NCBI RefSeq assembly: GCF_001984575.1
Contig: NZ_LZNS01000001.1
Coordinates: 1,630,754 to 1,694,753 of the forward strand
Source: Streptomyces sp. MP131-18
GTDB taxonomy: Bacteria > Actinomycetota > Actinomycetes > Streptomycetales > Streptomycetaceae
Direction of reading: 5' to 3'
DNA: 64,000 bases
The notes beneath the pieces were generated by a model. The model saw only the letters and a list, made by a program, of their open reading frames with translations, was not told the DNA's origin and ran no database searches. Positions within the stretch are counted from its first letter, which is position 1. Each line of letters starts with the position of its first letter. Positions 1 through 7,520 of the stretch are shown here, piece by piece. A program made the position numbers and the translations under genes.

Positions 1-552
1 CAGCCGGCGGGCGACGGCGGCCTGCGCGGTGCGCACGGTCGCCACGTAGTTGAAGCCCGTCCCGATCAGCGCCTGGTCCAGCGGCGGCGAGGGCCGCGGG
101 CGCAGCGGCTCGCTGCTCCCGTCCGCGGCCGTGCGGAACGCGCCGCCGCCCAGCAGCGCGTGGTAGCTCTCGCCGCGCATCGGGGCCGCCACCGCGGCGG
201 CGACCGCCTCGCCGTCCACCTCGGCGGCGATGGACACGGCCCACTGCGGCAGCCCGTAGAGGTAGTTGACGGTGCCGTCCAGGGGGTCGACGACCCACCG
301 GACGCCGCTGGTGCCGCCGCTGACGCCCCCCTCCTCGCCGAGGAAGGCGTCGTCGGGGCGCCGTTCCGCGAGGAAGCCGGTGATCAGCCGCTCGGCGGCC
401 AGGTCCATCTCGGTGACGACGTCGATGGGGCTCGACTTGGTGGCCGCGACGCCGAGATCGGCAGGACGGCCGTCGCGCAGCAGCCGGCCGGCCCGGCCGG
501 CCGCCTCCCGGGCGAGGGCGAGCAGAAGTTCCGGTGCGGGTCGGTCGGACAA
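1..552 (-). CDS. Inositol monophosphatase family protein (3' end outside window)
   Basis: Metal-dependent sugar-phosphate phosphatase of the IMPase/SuhB family, expected to hydrolyse inositol-1-phosphate or a related phosphomonoester in the cytoplasm. The 184 visible codons contain the family metal-binding motifs FLGEEGG (supplying a Glu ligand) and DPLDGTVNY (two Asp ligands and the catalytic Thr). The C-terminal half lies beyond base 1. I chose the TTG at 552 because GAGGAG lies about 9 bases upstream and no ATG or GTG fits better. It follows the ferrochelatase gene on the same strand by 12 bases, so the two are probably co-transcribed. The substrate is not determined by sequence, and 3'(2'),5'-bisphosphate or fructose-1,6-bisphosphate activities occur in related proteins. 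Confidence 0.85.
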   Translation of the reverse strand, partial: MSDRPAPELLLALAREAAGRAGRLLRDGRPADLGVAATKSSPIDVVTEMDLAAERLITGFLAERRPDDAFLGEEGGVSGGTSGVRWVVDPLDGTVNYLYGLPQWAVSIAAEVDGEAVAAAVAAPMRGESYHALLGGGAFRTAADGSSEPLRPRPSPPLDQALIGTGFNYVATVRTAQAAVARRL

Positions 553-564
553 GGTGGGCGCTCC

Positions 565-1692
565 TCAGGCGTAAGGGCTGTCGACGCCGGCGGCTGCCGG
601 CTTGGCCTGGCGGCCCGGGCAGCAGCCGACGGGGCAGATGTCGTGGCTGGGTCCCAGCGCGCCGGGCGCGCAGCGCCCGGGGCTTTCGCCGCGCTCGGTC
701 GCGGCCCGTTCCAGCACCAGGTCGCGTACGGCGGCGACGAACCGCGGCTCCGCGCCGACGGTGGCGGACCTGACGGCGGGCAGCCCCAGTTCCTTCGCGA
801 CGGCCATGGCCTCGGTGTCGAGGTCGTAGAGGACTTCCATGTGGTCGGAGACGAAGCCGATGGGCACCATGACGACGCCGGGCGCGCCCTCGTCGTGCAG
901 GGCGGCCAGGTGCTCGCAGATGTCAGGTTCGAGCCAGGGGATGTGGGGGGCGCCGCTGCGCGACTGGTAGACCAGCCGCCAGGGGTGTTCGCTGCCGGTG
1001 GCCTCGCGCACGGCGGCCGCGACCTGGCGGGCGGCGTCCAGGTGCTGGGCCACGTAGGCGCCGCCCGGGCCGTGCGCGGCGGGCGGTCCCGAGGTGTCGG
1101 CCGCGGCGTCCGGGATGGAGTGGGTGCTGAACGCCAGGTGCGCGCCGCCGCGGACCTCCTCGGGCAGCCGGGCCAGCGCGGCCAGGACACCGTCGGCCAC
1201 CGTCTCCAGGAACCCGGGGTGGTTGAAGTAGTGCCGCAGCTTGTCCACGCGCGGCAGTTCGAGCCCTTCGGCCGCCAGGGTGGCCAGTGCGCCGGCCAGG
1301 TCCTCGCGGTACTGGCGGCAGCCGGAGTAGGAGGCGTAGGCACTGGTGGCCAGGGTCAGGACGCGGCGGCGGCCGTCGCGGACCATGTCGCGCAGCGTGT
1401 CGGTGAGGTACGGGCCCCAGTTGCGGTTGCCCCAGTAGACGGGCAGGTCCAGGCCGTGCGCCGCGAAGTCGGCGCGCAGCGCGGCCAGCAGCGTACGGTT
1501 CTGCTCGTTGATGGGGCTGACGCCCCCGAAGAGGTGGTAGTGCGCGCCCACTTCCGCCAGCCGTTCGCGCGGGATGCCGCGGCCCCTGGTGACGTTCTCC
1601 AGGAACGGCAGGACGTCGTCGGGGCCTTCGGGACCGCCGAAGGACAGGAGCAGCAGGGCGTCGTACGGGTGCGGGTCGGTGGCGCGATCCAT
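565..1692 (-). CDS. hemH: Ferrochelatase (coproporphyrin-type)
   Basis: Inserts ferrous iron into a porphyrin at the end of haem synthesis. In Actinobacteria the family works on coproporphyrin III (CpfC), and that substrate is inferred here from the lineage. The 375-residue protein starts with a typical [15 protein letters not shown] segment and keeps the family's conserved FSTHSIP block with its active-site His. Cysteines at residues 353, 357 and 358 (CPVGCC), together with SGCRQY upstream, suggest the [2Fe-2S] cluster seen in many actinobacterial ferrochelatases. The frame is open further upstream, but the ATG at 1692 (MDRATDP) matches where family homology begins. The downstream inositol-phosphatase gene is nearly contiguous. 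Confidence 0.93.
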   Translation of the reverse strand: MDRATDPHPYDALLLLSFGGPEGPDDVLPFLENVTRGRGIPRERLAEVGAHYHLFGGVSPINEQNRTLLAALRADFAAHGLDLPVYWGNRNWGPYLTDTLRDMVRDGRRRVLTLATSAYASYSGCRQYREDLAGALATLAAEGLELPRVDKLRHYFNHPGFLETVADGVLAALARLPEEVRGGAHLAFSTHSIPDAAADTSGPPAAHGPGGAYVAQHLDAARQVAAAVREATGSEHPWRLVYQSRSGAPHIPWLEPDICEHLAALHDEGAPGVVMVPIGFVSDHMEVLYDLDTEAMAVAKELGLPAVRSATVGAEPRFVAAVRDLVLERAATERGESPGRCAPGALGPSHDICPVGCCPGRQAKPAAAGVDSPYA

Positions 1693-2219
1693 GTCCCCGA
1701 TCCTGCCACCCGCGGTGCGCGGGCCCGACGGCACCGCCCCGTGGGTGCGGGTCACACCGCACGCATGCCTTCTTTACCGAAAGTTCCGCCATTCGCCACT
1801 GCCCACACAACCCGCGCACGCGATCGGCGCACCGGCGGTCCGGGACACTCGCGAAGGTCCCGCGACGCGTTCCCTGTGAGGCTTGTCACCCGTGCGGGCG
1901 GAGATCGGAAGGCCGTGCGGCGGGCCAACTCCCTTGTGCGGCGAAAACTTCCGCGGCGCGGCGCCCTGTTCGCGTGGCCCCAATGGAGTAGTGTGAAATT
2001 CCTGGTCTTGGCCCCAGGAGGCCCGTGTGCGTGGAATTCGCTCGCGCCGGTCACCACTCGTGGCAAAGTGGTGACTGTGCCATAACGGCGGCTAAAGACC
2101 ACGGCCCGACACGCCGGGCAAGTCGGCAAGGTTGTGGCACGCTGCGCCCGGGCAAGTCACACTCGTCTAGCGGGAGCAGCGACGTATGTGACGTCGGCAG
2201 GCACCACCGGGAGGTCCTC
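1693..2219. other. Intergenic region between hemH and sepH (divergent)
   Basis: This 527-base gap lies between divergent genes. I see no convincing gene: the short frames on both strands lack ribosome binding sites and recognisable products. It holds the inverted repeat at 2051-2074 and a smaller repeat, GACGT-N5-ACGTC at 2181-2195, inside the probable sepH leader. A possible sepH promoter is GTGACT near 2070 followed by TAAAGA about 18 bases later, but this is weak. Confidence 0.5.
2051..2074. promoter_or_regulatory. Inverted repeat TCACCACT-N8-AGTGGTGA upstream of sepH
   Basis: Two perfect 8-base arms (2051-2058 and 2067-2074) surround an 8-base spacer, about 146 bases before the sepH start. 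The geometry suits a dimeric repressor or activator site. The right arm overlaps the GTGACT that could be a -35 element. I do not recognise the regulator. Confidence 0.4.
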
Positions 2220-3221
2220 GTGCCCGAACTGCGTGTCGTGGCCGTGAGCAATGACGGCACACGCCTGGTGCTCAAGGCTGCCGACAACACGGAATACACG
2301 CTGCCCATCGACGAGCGGCTGCGCGCCGCCGTCCGAAACGACAGGGCCAGGCTCGGCCAGATCGAGATCGAGGTGGAGAACCACCTGCGGCCGCGCGACA
2401 TCCAGGCGCGCATACGAGCCGGCGCGACCGCCGAGGAGGTGGCCCAGTTCGCCGGGATTCCCGTCGAGCGGGTGCGCCGCTTCGAGGGGCCCGTGCTGGC
2501 CGAGCGCGCTTTCATGGCCGAGCGGGCCCGCAAGACGCCCGTGCGGCGCCCCGGGGAGACGGCGGGGCCGCAGCTCGGCGACGCGGTCACCGAGCGGCTG
2601 CTGCTGCGCGGCGCGGACAAGGACGCGGTGCGCTGGGACTCCTGGCGCCGCGACGACGGCACCTGGGAGGTGCTGCTCGTCTACCGGGTCGCGGGCGAGA
2701 CGCATTCGGCGAGCTGGACGTACGACCCGCCGCGGCGGCTCGTCCAGGCCGTCGACGACGAGGCGCGGGCGCTGCTCGGTGAGACGGACGACACCCCGGA
2801 GCCGAGCACGCCGTTCGTGCCGCGCATCGCCAGGCTGCCGCGCGAGGGCGACCGCCCGCCCGCGCCGCGGGTCTCGCAGGACAACGACACGGACTCGCTG
2901 ACCAGCCTGCTGGAGGCCGTGCCGAGCTTCCGCGGGGACCTGGTGGTGCCGGAGCAGCCCGGGCCGCCGCCCCCGGCCGCCGCGGCCGAGAGCGAGCCGG
3001 AGGACGAGGAGCCGGTGCGCGGGCGCGAGGCCCCGGCCGCCAGCGCCGGGTCCACCTACGCGGACGTGCTGATGCCGCGTTCCGTGGGCGGGCACCGGGA
3101 CCGGCTGACCGGCAACACGGACCGGCAGGCGGAGGCGGACGGGGTGCGCCCCGGTCGGCGGGCCGCGGTGCCGAGCTGGGACGAGATCGTCTTCGGCACC
3201 CGCCGCAAGAAGAAGGACTGA
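2220..3221 (+). CDS. sepH: SepH cell-division protein (DUF3071)
   Basis: Homologue of Streptomyces SepH, which binds FtsZ and stimulates assembly of FtsZ filaments during septation. The protein has 333 residues. The N-terminal domain (about 1-165) begins PELRVVAVSNDGT and contains a helix-turn-helix-like segment at about residues 65-90 (EEVAQFAGIPVERVRRFE), as the family requires. A long acidic, Pro/Ala-rich linker follows, and the end is basic (TRRKKKD). The frame is open upstream, but the GTG at 2220 follows GGGAGG and gives the family N-terminus. It is divergent from hemH and convergent with the rhodanese gene, a neighbourhood conserved in Streptomyces as I recall it. Confidence 0.92.
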   Translation: MPELRVVAVSNDGTRLVLKAADNTEYTLPIDERLRAAVRNDRARLGQIEIEVENHLRPRDIQARIRAGATAEEVAQFAGIPVERVRRFEGPVLAERAFMAERARKTPVRRPGETAGPQLGDAVTERLLLRGADKDAVRWDSWRRDDGTWEVLLVYRVAGETHSASWTYDPPRRLVQAVDDEARALLGETDDTPEPSTPFVPRIARLPREGDRPPAPRVSQDNDTDSLTSLLEAVPSFRGDLVVPEQPGPPPPAAAAESEPEDEEPVRGREAPAASAGSTYADVLMPRSVGGHRDRLTGNTDRQAEADGVRPGRRAAVPSWDEIVFGTRRKKKD

Positions 3222-3239
3222 CCGGCCGGAGGCGGGCCC

Positions 3240-4082
3240 TCAGCCCGGCTCCCGGCCCGTCGCCACGGGCCGGGAGGGGTCGGCGGTCCAGTCGCTCCAC
3301 GAGCCCGGGTACAGCGCCGCGACGAGGCCCGCCTCGGCCAGGGCCAGGACCTCGTGGGCGGCGGACACGCCCGAGCCGCAGTAGACGCCGACCTCCCGGC
3401 CCGGCTCCGCGCCCAGCGCGGCGAATCGCGCGGCCAGTTCCTCACGCGTGCGTAGCCTGCCGTCCGGCGCGACATTCTCGGTCGTCGGCGCGGACACCGC
3501 GCCGGGGATGTGGCCGCCCACCGGGTCGATCGGCTCCACCTCGCCCCGGTACCGCTCCCCAGCCCGCGCGTCGAGCAGCAGGCCGTCCCTGGCGAGCCGG
3601 GCCGCGGCGGCGGCGTCGAGTACCGGCAGCCCGCCGGGCGCGGGCACAAAGTCGCCCTCCGCCGCGGGCCGGTCGACGCCGGTGCTCAACTCGCCGTCCC
3701 AGGCGGCCAGGCCGCCGTCGAGGACCCGCACCCGCGGGTGCCCCGTCCAGCGCAGCAGCCACCACGCACGGGCGGCGGCCCAGCCCTGCCCGCCGTCGTA
3801 CGCCACCACCGGACGTCCGTGCGAGACGCCGGCGCCGCGCATCGCCGCGCCGAAGATCTCCAGGTCGGGCAGCGGGTGCCGGCCGCCGGGGCCCGGCGGC
3901 GCGGCCAGTTCGGTGTCGAGGTCGACGTAGACGGCTTCCGGGAGGTGCCCGGCCGCGTACTGCGGGCGGCCAGGGGGCCCGCCGAGCTGCCAGCGCACGT
4001 CGAGCAGCACGGGGCGCTCGCGCGGCGGCGTTCCGGGGCCGAGTGCACGCGCCAGGTCGGGTACCGCGATCATTGCTGTCAT
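3240..4082 (-). CDS. Sulfurtransferase (two-domain rhodanese)
   Basis: Thiosulfate or 3-mercaptopyruvate sulfurtransferase of 280 residues with tandem rhodanese domains. The first (about 15-135) lacks the catalytic Cys. The second (about 160-270) carries the persulfide-forming Cys235 in the loop CGSGVS, which resembles the mercaptopyruvate class (CGSGVT) more than thiosulfate rhodaneses (CRKGVT). The preferred donor is therefore probably mercaptopyruvate, which is an inference. I chose the ATG at 4082 (MTAMIAV), although the frame extends 16 codons upstream. The ATG at 4073 is also possible. It is convergent with sepH. Confidence 0.87.
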   Translation of the reverse strand: MTAMIAVPDLARALGPGTPPRERPVLLDVRWQLGGPPGRPQYAAGHLPEAVYVDLDTELAAPPGPGGRHPLPDLEIFGAAMRGAGVSHGRPVVAYDGGQGWAAARAWWLLRWTGHPRVRVLDGGLAAWDGELSTGVDRPAAEGDFVPAPGGLPVLDAAAAARLARDGLLLDARAGERYRGEVEPIDPVGGHIPGAVSAPTTENVAPDGRLRTREELAARFAALGAEPGREVGVYCGSGVSAAHEVLALAEAGLVAALYPGSWSDWTADPSRPVATGREPG

Positions 4083-4168
4083 GGGCCCATTCTCTCCAGC
4101 ACCCCGGGAGAGACTCGTGAGGGCGAACAACGGCAGTGGCGCGATGGTCCTGACAGGAGAAGAGAAGG

Positions 4169-4951
4169 ATGACTGAGGCAGCGAGTCCGCCCGTTTCCGG
4201 AACGCACCGCTGGGTAAGTCTGATGGTCCACGACCTGGCGTCCAGCCAGGAGTTTTATCATGAGCTTTTCGGTTGGGAGTTCGAGGAGGGGCCTTCGCAA
4301 CTCGGTCCCTACGTCCGGGCGATTCGCGACGGGCACCCGGTGGCGGGGCTCGGTGAGATCGCGCCGGGCGTGCGCCGTGTGGTCGCCTGGCTGCCGTACA
4401 TCGCCACGCGCAACGCCGACAGCACGGCCGCGATGATCCGGGAGAGCGGCGGCACGGTCGCCGTCGGGCCGCTCGACGTGGAAGGAGTGGGCCGCCTGGC
4501 CATCGCCTCCGACCTGAGCGGCGCGGCCTTCGGCCTGTGGGAGGGCGGGCCGCGCAGGCGGGGTTCGGTCCACATCCCGGCCGGCGCCCCCGAGTGGAAC
4601 GAGCTGATCACCGCGGAGACCACGGGGCTCGGCAAGTTCTACTCGCTGGTCTTCGGCTACGAGGCGGCGCCGGAGCCCGCGCTGCCCGAGGGCAGCGACT
4701 ACCTGACGCTGCGGCTCGGCAACCGCCCGGTCGCCAGCATCCGCGGCGTCGCCGGAGCGCTGCCGCACGACCGCGGGCCGCACTGGCTGACGTACTTCGC
4801 CGTGCCGGACGTGGCGGAGGCGCTGGAGCGCATCGACCGTCTCGGCGGCCGGCAGCTCAGCGAGCCGCAGGTGTCCCCGTTCGGCCGGTGGGCCCAGGTC
4901 GCCGACCGGGAGGGCGCGCCCTTCGCGGTCATCCGGGCGGCCAAGCGCTGA
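4169..4951 (+). CDS. VOC superfamily (glyoxalase/bleomycin-resistance-like) protein
   Basis: A 260-residue protein made of two vicinal-oxygen-chelate modules (about 12-125 and 140-258), each built on the beta-alpha-beta-beta-beta pattern. The first opens with WVSLMVHDLASSQEFYHELFGWEF and the second with WNELITAETTGLGKFYSLVFGYE, both typical of Streptomyces paired-VOC proteins. Such proteins may bind a metal and act as small dioxygenases, isomerases or drug-binding proteins. No substrate can be assigned. The start is clear: AGGAGAAGAGAAGG precedes the ATG. A GC-rich hairpin (4953-4982) follows the stop. Confidence 0.8.
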   Translation: MTEAASPPVSGTHRWVSLMVHDLASSQEFYHELFGWEFEEGPSQLGPYVRAIRDGHPVAGLGEIAPGVRRVVAWLPYIATRNADSTAAMIRESGGTVAVGPLDVEGVGRLAIASDLSGAAFGLWEGGPRRRGSVHIPAGAPEWNELITAETTGLGKFYSLVFGYEAAPEPALPEGSDYLTLRLGNRPVASIRGVAGALPHDRGPHWLTYFAVPDVAEALERIDRLGGRQLSEPQVSPFGRWAQVADREGAPFAVIRAAKR

Positions 4952-4952
4952 C

Positions 4953-4982
4953 GCCCGCGCGGGCCGTCCGCCCCGCGCGGGC
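4953..4982. terminator. Bidirectional hairpin between VOC gene and tdk
   Basis: GCCCGCGCGGG (4953-4963) pairs perfectly with CCCGCGCGGGC (4972-4982) across an 8-base loop. It sits between two convergent genes, so it could stop transcription from both sides. No U-tract is present, as is usual in Streptomyces. Confidence 0.6.
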
Positions 4983-4997
4983 GGCCCGAGGGCTCCG

Positions 4998-5678
4998 TCA
5001 GATCTGCCGCCCGGGGGCGGCCGCCGGCTGCGGAACGCCGTCCGCGGGCAGCACGTCGGGCGACAGGGGGCCCGCGCCCGCCGCGGCCGCGGTCAGGCGG
5101 CGGCGGTGGTGCCTTCGGCACAGCACCTCGTAGCCGACCTCCGTGCCCGCGCCCACGTCACCGACCACGACCTGCGCGCCCTCGACGACCATCCGCCCGC
5201 CCACGGTCCGCGCATTGTGCGTGGCACGCGCGCCGCACCAGCACAGCGCCTCCACCTGGAGCACCTCGACCCGGTCCGCCAGCTCGATCAGGCGCTGCGA
5301 GCCGGGGAACAGCCGGGTCCTGAAGTCGGTGGTGATACCGAACGCGAACACGTCGATGCCCAGGTCGTCCACGACCCGGGCGAGCTGGTCGACCTGCTCG
5401 GGCGAGAGGAACTGCGACTCGTCGGTGATCACGTAGTCCACGCGCCCGCCCGCGGTCAGGTACTTGACCAGGTGCAGGTGGAAGTCGAACGACTCGTCCG
5501 CCTCGACCGCGTCGGTGACGAGCCCGAGGCGGGAGGAGAGCCGACCGGTGCCGGCCCGGTCGTCCCTGGTGAAGATCATGCCCGTCAGCCCGCGGGCCGA
5601 GCGGTTGTGCTGGATCTGGAGCGCGAGCGTGCTCTTGCCGCAGTCCATCGTGCCCGAGAAGAAGGCGAGTTCGGCCAA
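4998..5678 (-). CDS. tdk: Thymidine kinase (type II)
   Basis: Phosphorylates thymidine with ATP in pyrimidine salvage. The 226-residue product has the P-loop at residues 8-17 (SGTMDCGKST), the catalytic Glu87 in the DESQF motif, a lasso-like region after residue 150, and candidate zinc ligands Cys146, Cys148, Cys187 and His190. Size and motifs fit the tetrameric type II enzymes. The TTG at 5678 is chosen because GGAG lies about 10 bases upstream and longer starts would run into the preceding phosphodiesterase gene, which ends at 5696 on the same strand. Co-transcription with that gene is likely. Confidence 0.92.
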   Translation of the reverse strand: MAELAFFSGTMDCGKSTLALQIQHNRSARGLTGMIFTRDDRAGTGRLSSRLGLVTDAVEADESFDFHLHLVKYLTAGGRVDYVITDESQFLSPEQVDQLARVVDDLGIDVFAFGITTDFRTRLFPGSQRLIELADRVEVLQVEALCWCGARATHNARTVGGRMVVEGAQVVVGDVGAGTEVGYEVLCRRHHRRRLTAAAAGAGPLSPDVLPADGVPQPAAAPGRQI

Positions 5679-5695
5679 CGTTAATCGACTCCAGG

Positions 5696-6889
5696 TCAGG
5701 TGCGTACTTCGAGCAGCGGAACGAGCTGCTCGTCGGGGGTCACCGAGCCGTGCATGCCGATGAGGGCGGACTCCTTGGGCTCGGTGACGCTCGCGATCAC
5801 ACTGGCCACGCCGGTCATGGCCACCACGACGTCGCCGATGCGGTGCCACACGCGCGGCTCGGGTGCCACCCCGGGCGGCCCGAACCACCCCAGCTCGACG
5901 GCCTCCTCCCGCGTCACCACCCACGCGTGCCCGGCCAGGACCTCCCGCCACACCGCGTAGACGTCGGCCGCCGCGCCCGGCACCGCGTACAGGTGGCGTG
6001 CGCGGCCCTCCCCGCCGAGCCTGGCGACGCCGGCGCGCAGCTCCCAGTCCTCGTCGAAGTCGAAGCGGGCGCTCTCCGTCTGCGGCACGTCGATCATGCC
6101 GTGGTCACCGGTGATGTACAGCACGGAACGCGGCGGCAGCTGCTCGGCCAGCCGCGCGGCGAGCCCGTCGACGTGGGCGAGCTGGCCGCGCCACGCGTCG
6201 GAGTCGATGCCGAACCGGTGGCCCGCGCCGTCCAGCTCGGCGTAGTAGGTGTAGACGAGCGTGCGGTCCGCCGCCGCGAGGCGCTGCGCGGCCACGTCCA
6301 TCCGCTCCCCCGCGTCCAGCCGCCCCAGGAACGTGCCGCCGGAGAGGGCCACCCGCGTCAGCGGGGTGTGCTCGAAGTGCGGGGCGGAAACCTGGCAGGC
6401 CGCGATGCCCGAGGCGTGCGCCAGCTGGAAGAGGGTCGGATGCGGCTGCCATGCCCGCGGCTCCGTCCACGGGTCCCAGCGGAGCTGGTTCATCACCTCG
6501 CCGGTACCGGGATCGAGCACGTTGTACCCCGCGAGGCCGTGTGCCGCGGGTGCGAGCCCGGTGCCCACGGAGGCGAGGGAGGTGGCGGTGGTGGCGGGGA
6601 ACCCGGTCGTGATCGGCCCACCCGCACCCGCCCGCGAGCCGGGCAGCAGCGAGGTGAGGAACGGCGCCTGCGCGGGGTGGGCGCGCAGCGCCTCCCAGCC
6701 GAGGCCGTCGACGAGGAAGAGGCAGACCCGGTCGGCGGGCGGCAGGACGAGCCGGGTCCGCGGGGCCCGGACGCCGAGCCCGGCCAGCGCCGCGGGGAGT
6801 ACGTCGGCCAGCGACCCCGACCCGTACCGTGGCGCGGGCGCCCCGCGCGGATCGAGCGGCAGGGGGTCGTGTGCGGGCGCGTGCGTCAC
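5696..6889 (-). CDS. Alkaline-phosphatase-superfamily nucleotide pyrophosphatase/phosphodiesterase
   Basis: A 397-residue metal-dependent phosphodiesterase of the NPP/alkaline phosphatase superfamily, presumed cytoplasmic because no signal peptide is visible. The metal site appears as Asp61 (VDGLGWE), a Thr nucleophile at residue 100 or 101 in GFPATTATSL, and the later ITGDHGM motif supplying Asp and His ligands. Members hydrolyse nucleotide pyrophosphates or phosphodiesters, and the physiological substrate is unknown. Its start overlaps the stop of the upstream DUF5998 gene by 4 bases, and tdk follows closely, so the three form an operon. Confidence 0.85.
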   Translation of the reverse strand: MTHAPAHDPLPLDPRGAPAPRYGSGSLADVLPAALAGLGVRAPRTRLVLPPADRVCLFLVDGLGWEALRAHPAQAPFLTSLLPGSRAGAGGPITTGFPATTATSLASVGTGLAPAAHGLAGYNVLDPGTGEVMNQLRWDPWTEPRAWQPHPTLFQLAHASGIAACQVSAPHFEHTPLTRVALSGGTFLGRLDAGERMDVAAQRLAAADRTLVYTYYAELDGAGHRFGIDSDAWRGQLAHVDGLAARLAEQLPPRSVLYITGDHGMIDVPQTESARFDFDEDWELRAGVARLGGEGRARHLYAVPGAAADVYAVWREVLAGHAWVVTREEAVELGWFGPPGVAPEPRVWHRIGDVVVAMTGVASVIASVTEPKESALIGMHGSVTPDEQLVPLLEVRT

Positions 6890-7473
6890 CTGCCGGCCGC
6901 CGCCGTCGCCTCGGAGAGTGCCTGGGCGAACTCCAGCGTCTGACGTACCGTCTCGGGACCGTCGCCCGCCTCGCTGATGCGCAGGGAGAGGTCGTCGGCG
7001 GTGGTGGAACCCGTGTAGCCGTGGTCGGCCTCGCAGTTGGGGTCGCCGCAGCTGGCCGGCTCCATGTCGATGCGGGAGACGGCGCCCCAGCCGATGGTGA
7101 GGACCACCTCGCGGGGCAGCGTGCCAGGGTTGTACGACTGCGGATCTGCGACGACGCGGCTGATCACCACCGAGGAGATCCGGGAGAGCTTGACCGACTC
7201 GGTGGAGGTGGTGGCGTACGGGGCGGGCGCCGTGCTGTCGGCGGACTGCTCGTCGGTGTGGCTGACGATGAACCGCGTGCCCGTGAGCACCAGCACGGTG
7301 GCATGCCGGCGGACCTCGTTGCTGTCGAACGTCGTCTCCTGGTGCACCAGGAAGGAAACGACGGGCTCACGGCCCACCGCTGCCTCCACGGCCTCGGCGA
7401 CCAGCGCCGGGTAGTAGCCGCTGCGTTCGATTGCCTCCCGCAGCCCCTGAGACGTCGTACCGGTCTTCGCCAT
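6886..7473 (-). CDS. DUF5998 family protein
   Basis: A conserved actinobacterial protein of 195 residues (DUF5998) with no established function. The sequence has no signal peptide or membrane segment and looks like a soluble alpha/beta fold. A small cysteine motif, CGDPNCEADHGY near residue 140, could bind metal. The strict neighbourhood with the phosphodiesterase and tdk (4-base overlap with the former) suggests a role in nucleotide metabolism, but that is only inferred from position. Confidence 0.75.
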   Translation of the reverse strand: MAKTGTTSQGLREAIERSGYYPALVAEAVEAAVGREPVVSFLVHQETTFDSNEVRRHATVLVLTGTRFIVSHTDEQSADSTAPAPYATTSTESVKLSRISSVVISRVVADPQSYNPGTLPREVVLTIGWGAVSRIDMEPASCGDPNCEADHGYTGSTTADDLSLRISEAGDGPETVRQTLEFAQALSEATAAAGR

Positions 7474-7520
7474 GGGCCCATCCTACGGGGCCACTCCGCG
7501 GCGAGAAGGGCCGTTCGGGA

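Noticed and set aside
160..2085. Plus-strand 641-codon frame opposite the inositol phosphatase and hemH genes
   Set aside because: Antisense to two recognised enzymes; no ribosome binding site or domain.
1752..2129. Minus-strand frames of 69 and 125 codons in the hemH-sepH gap
   Set aside because: No ribosome binding site, no recognisable product and Arg-rich shadow-like composition.
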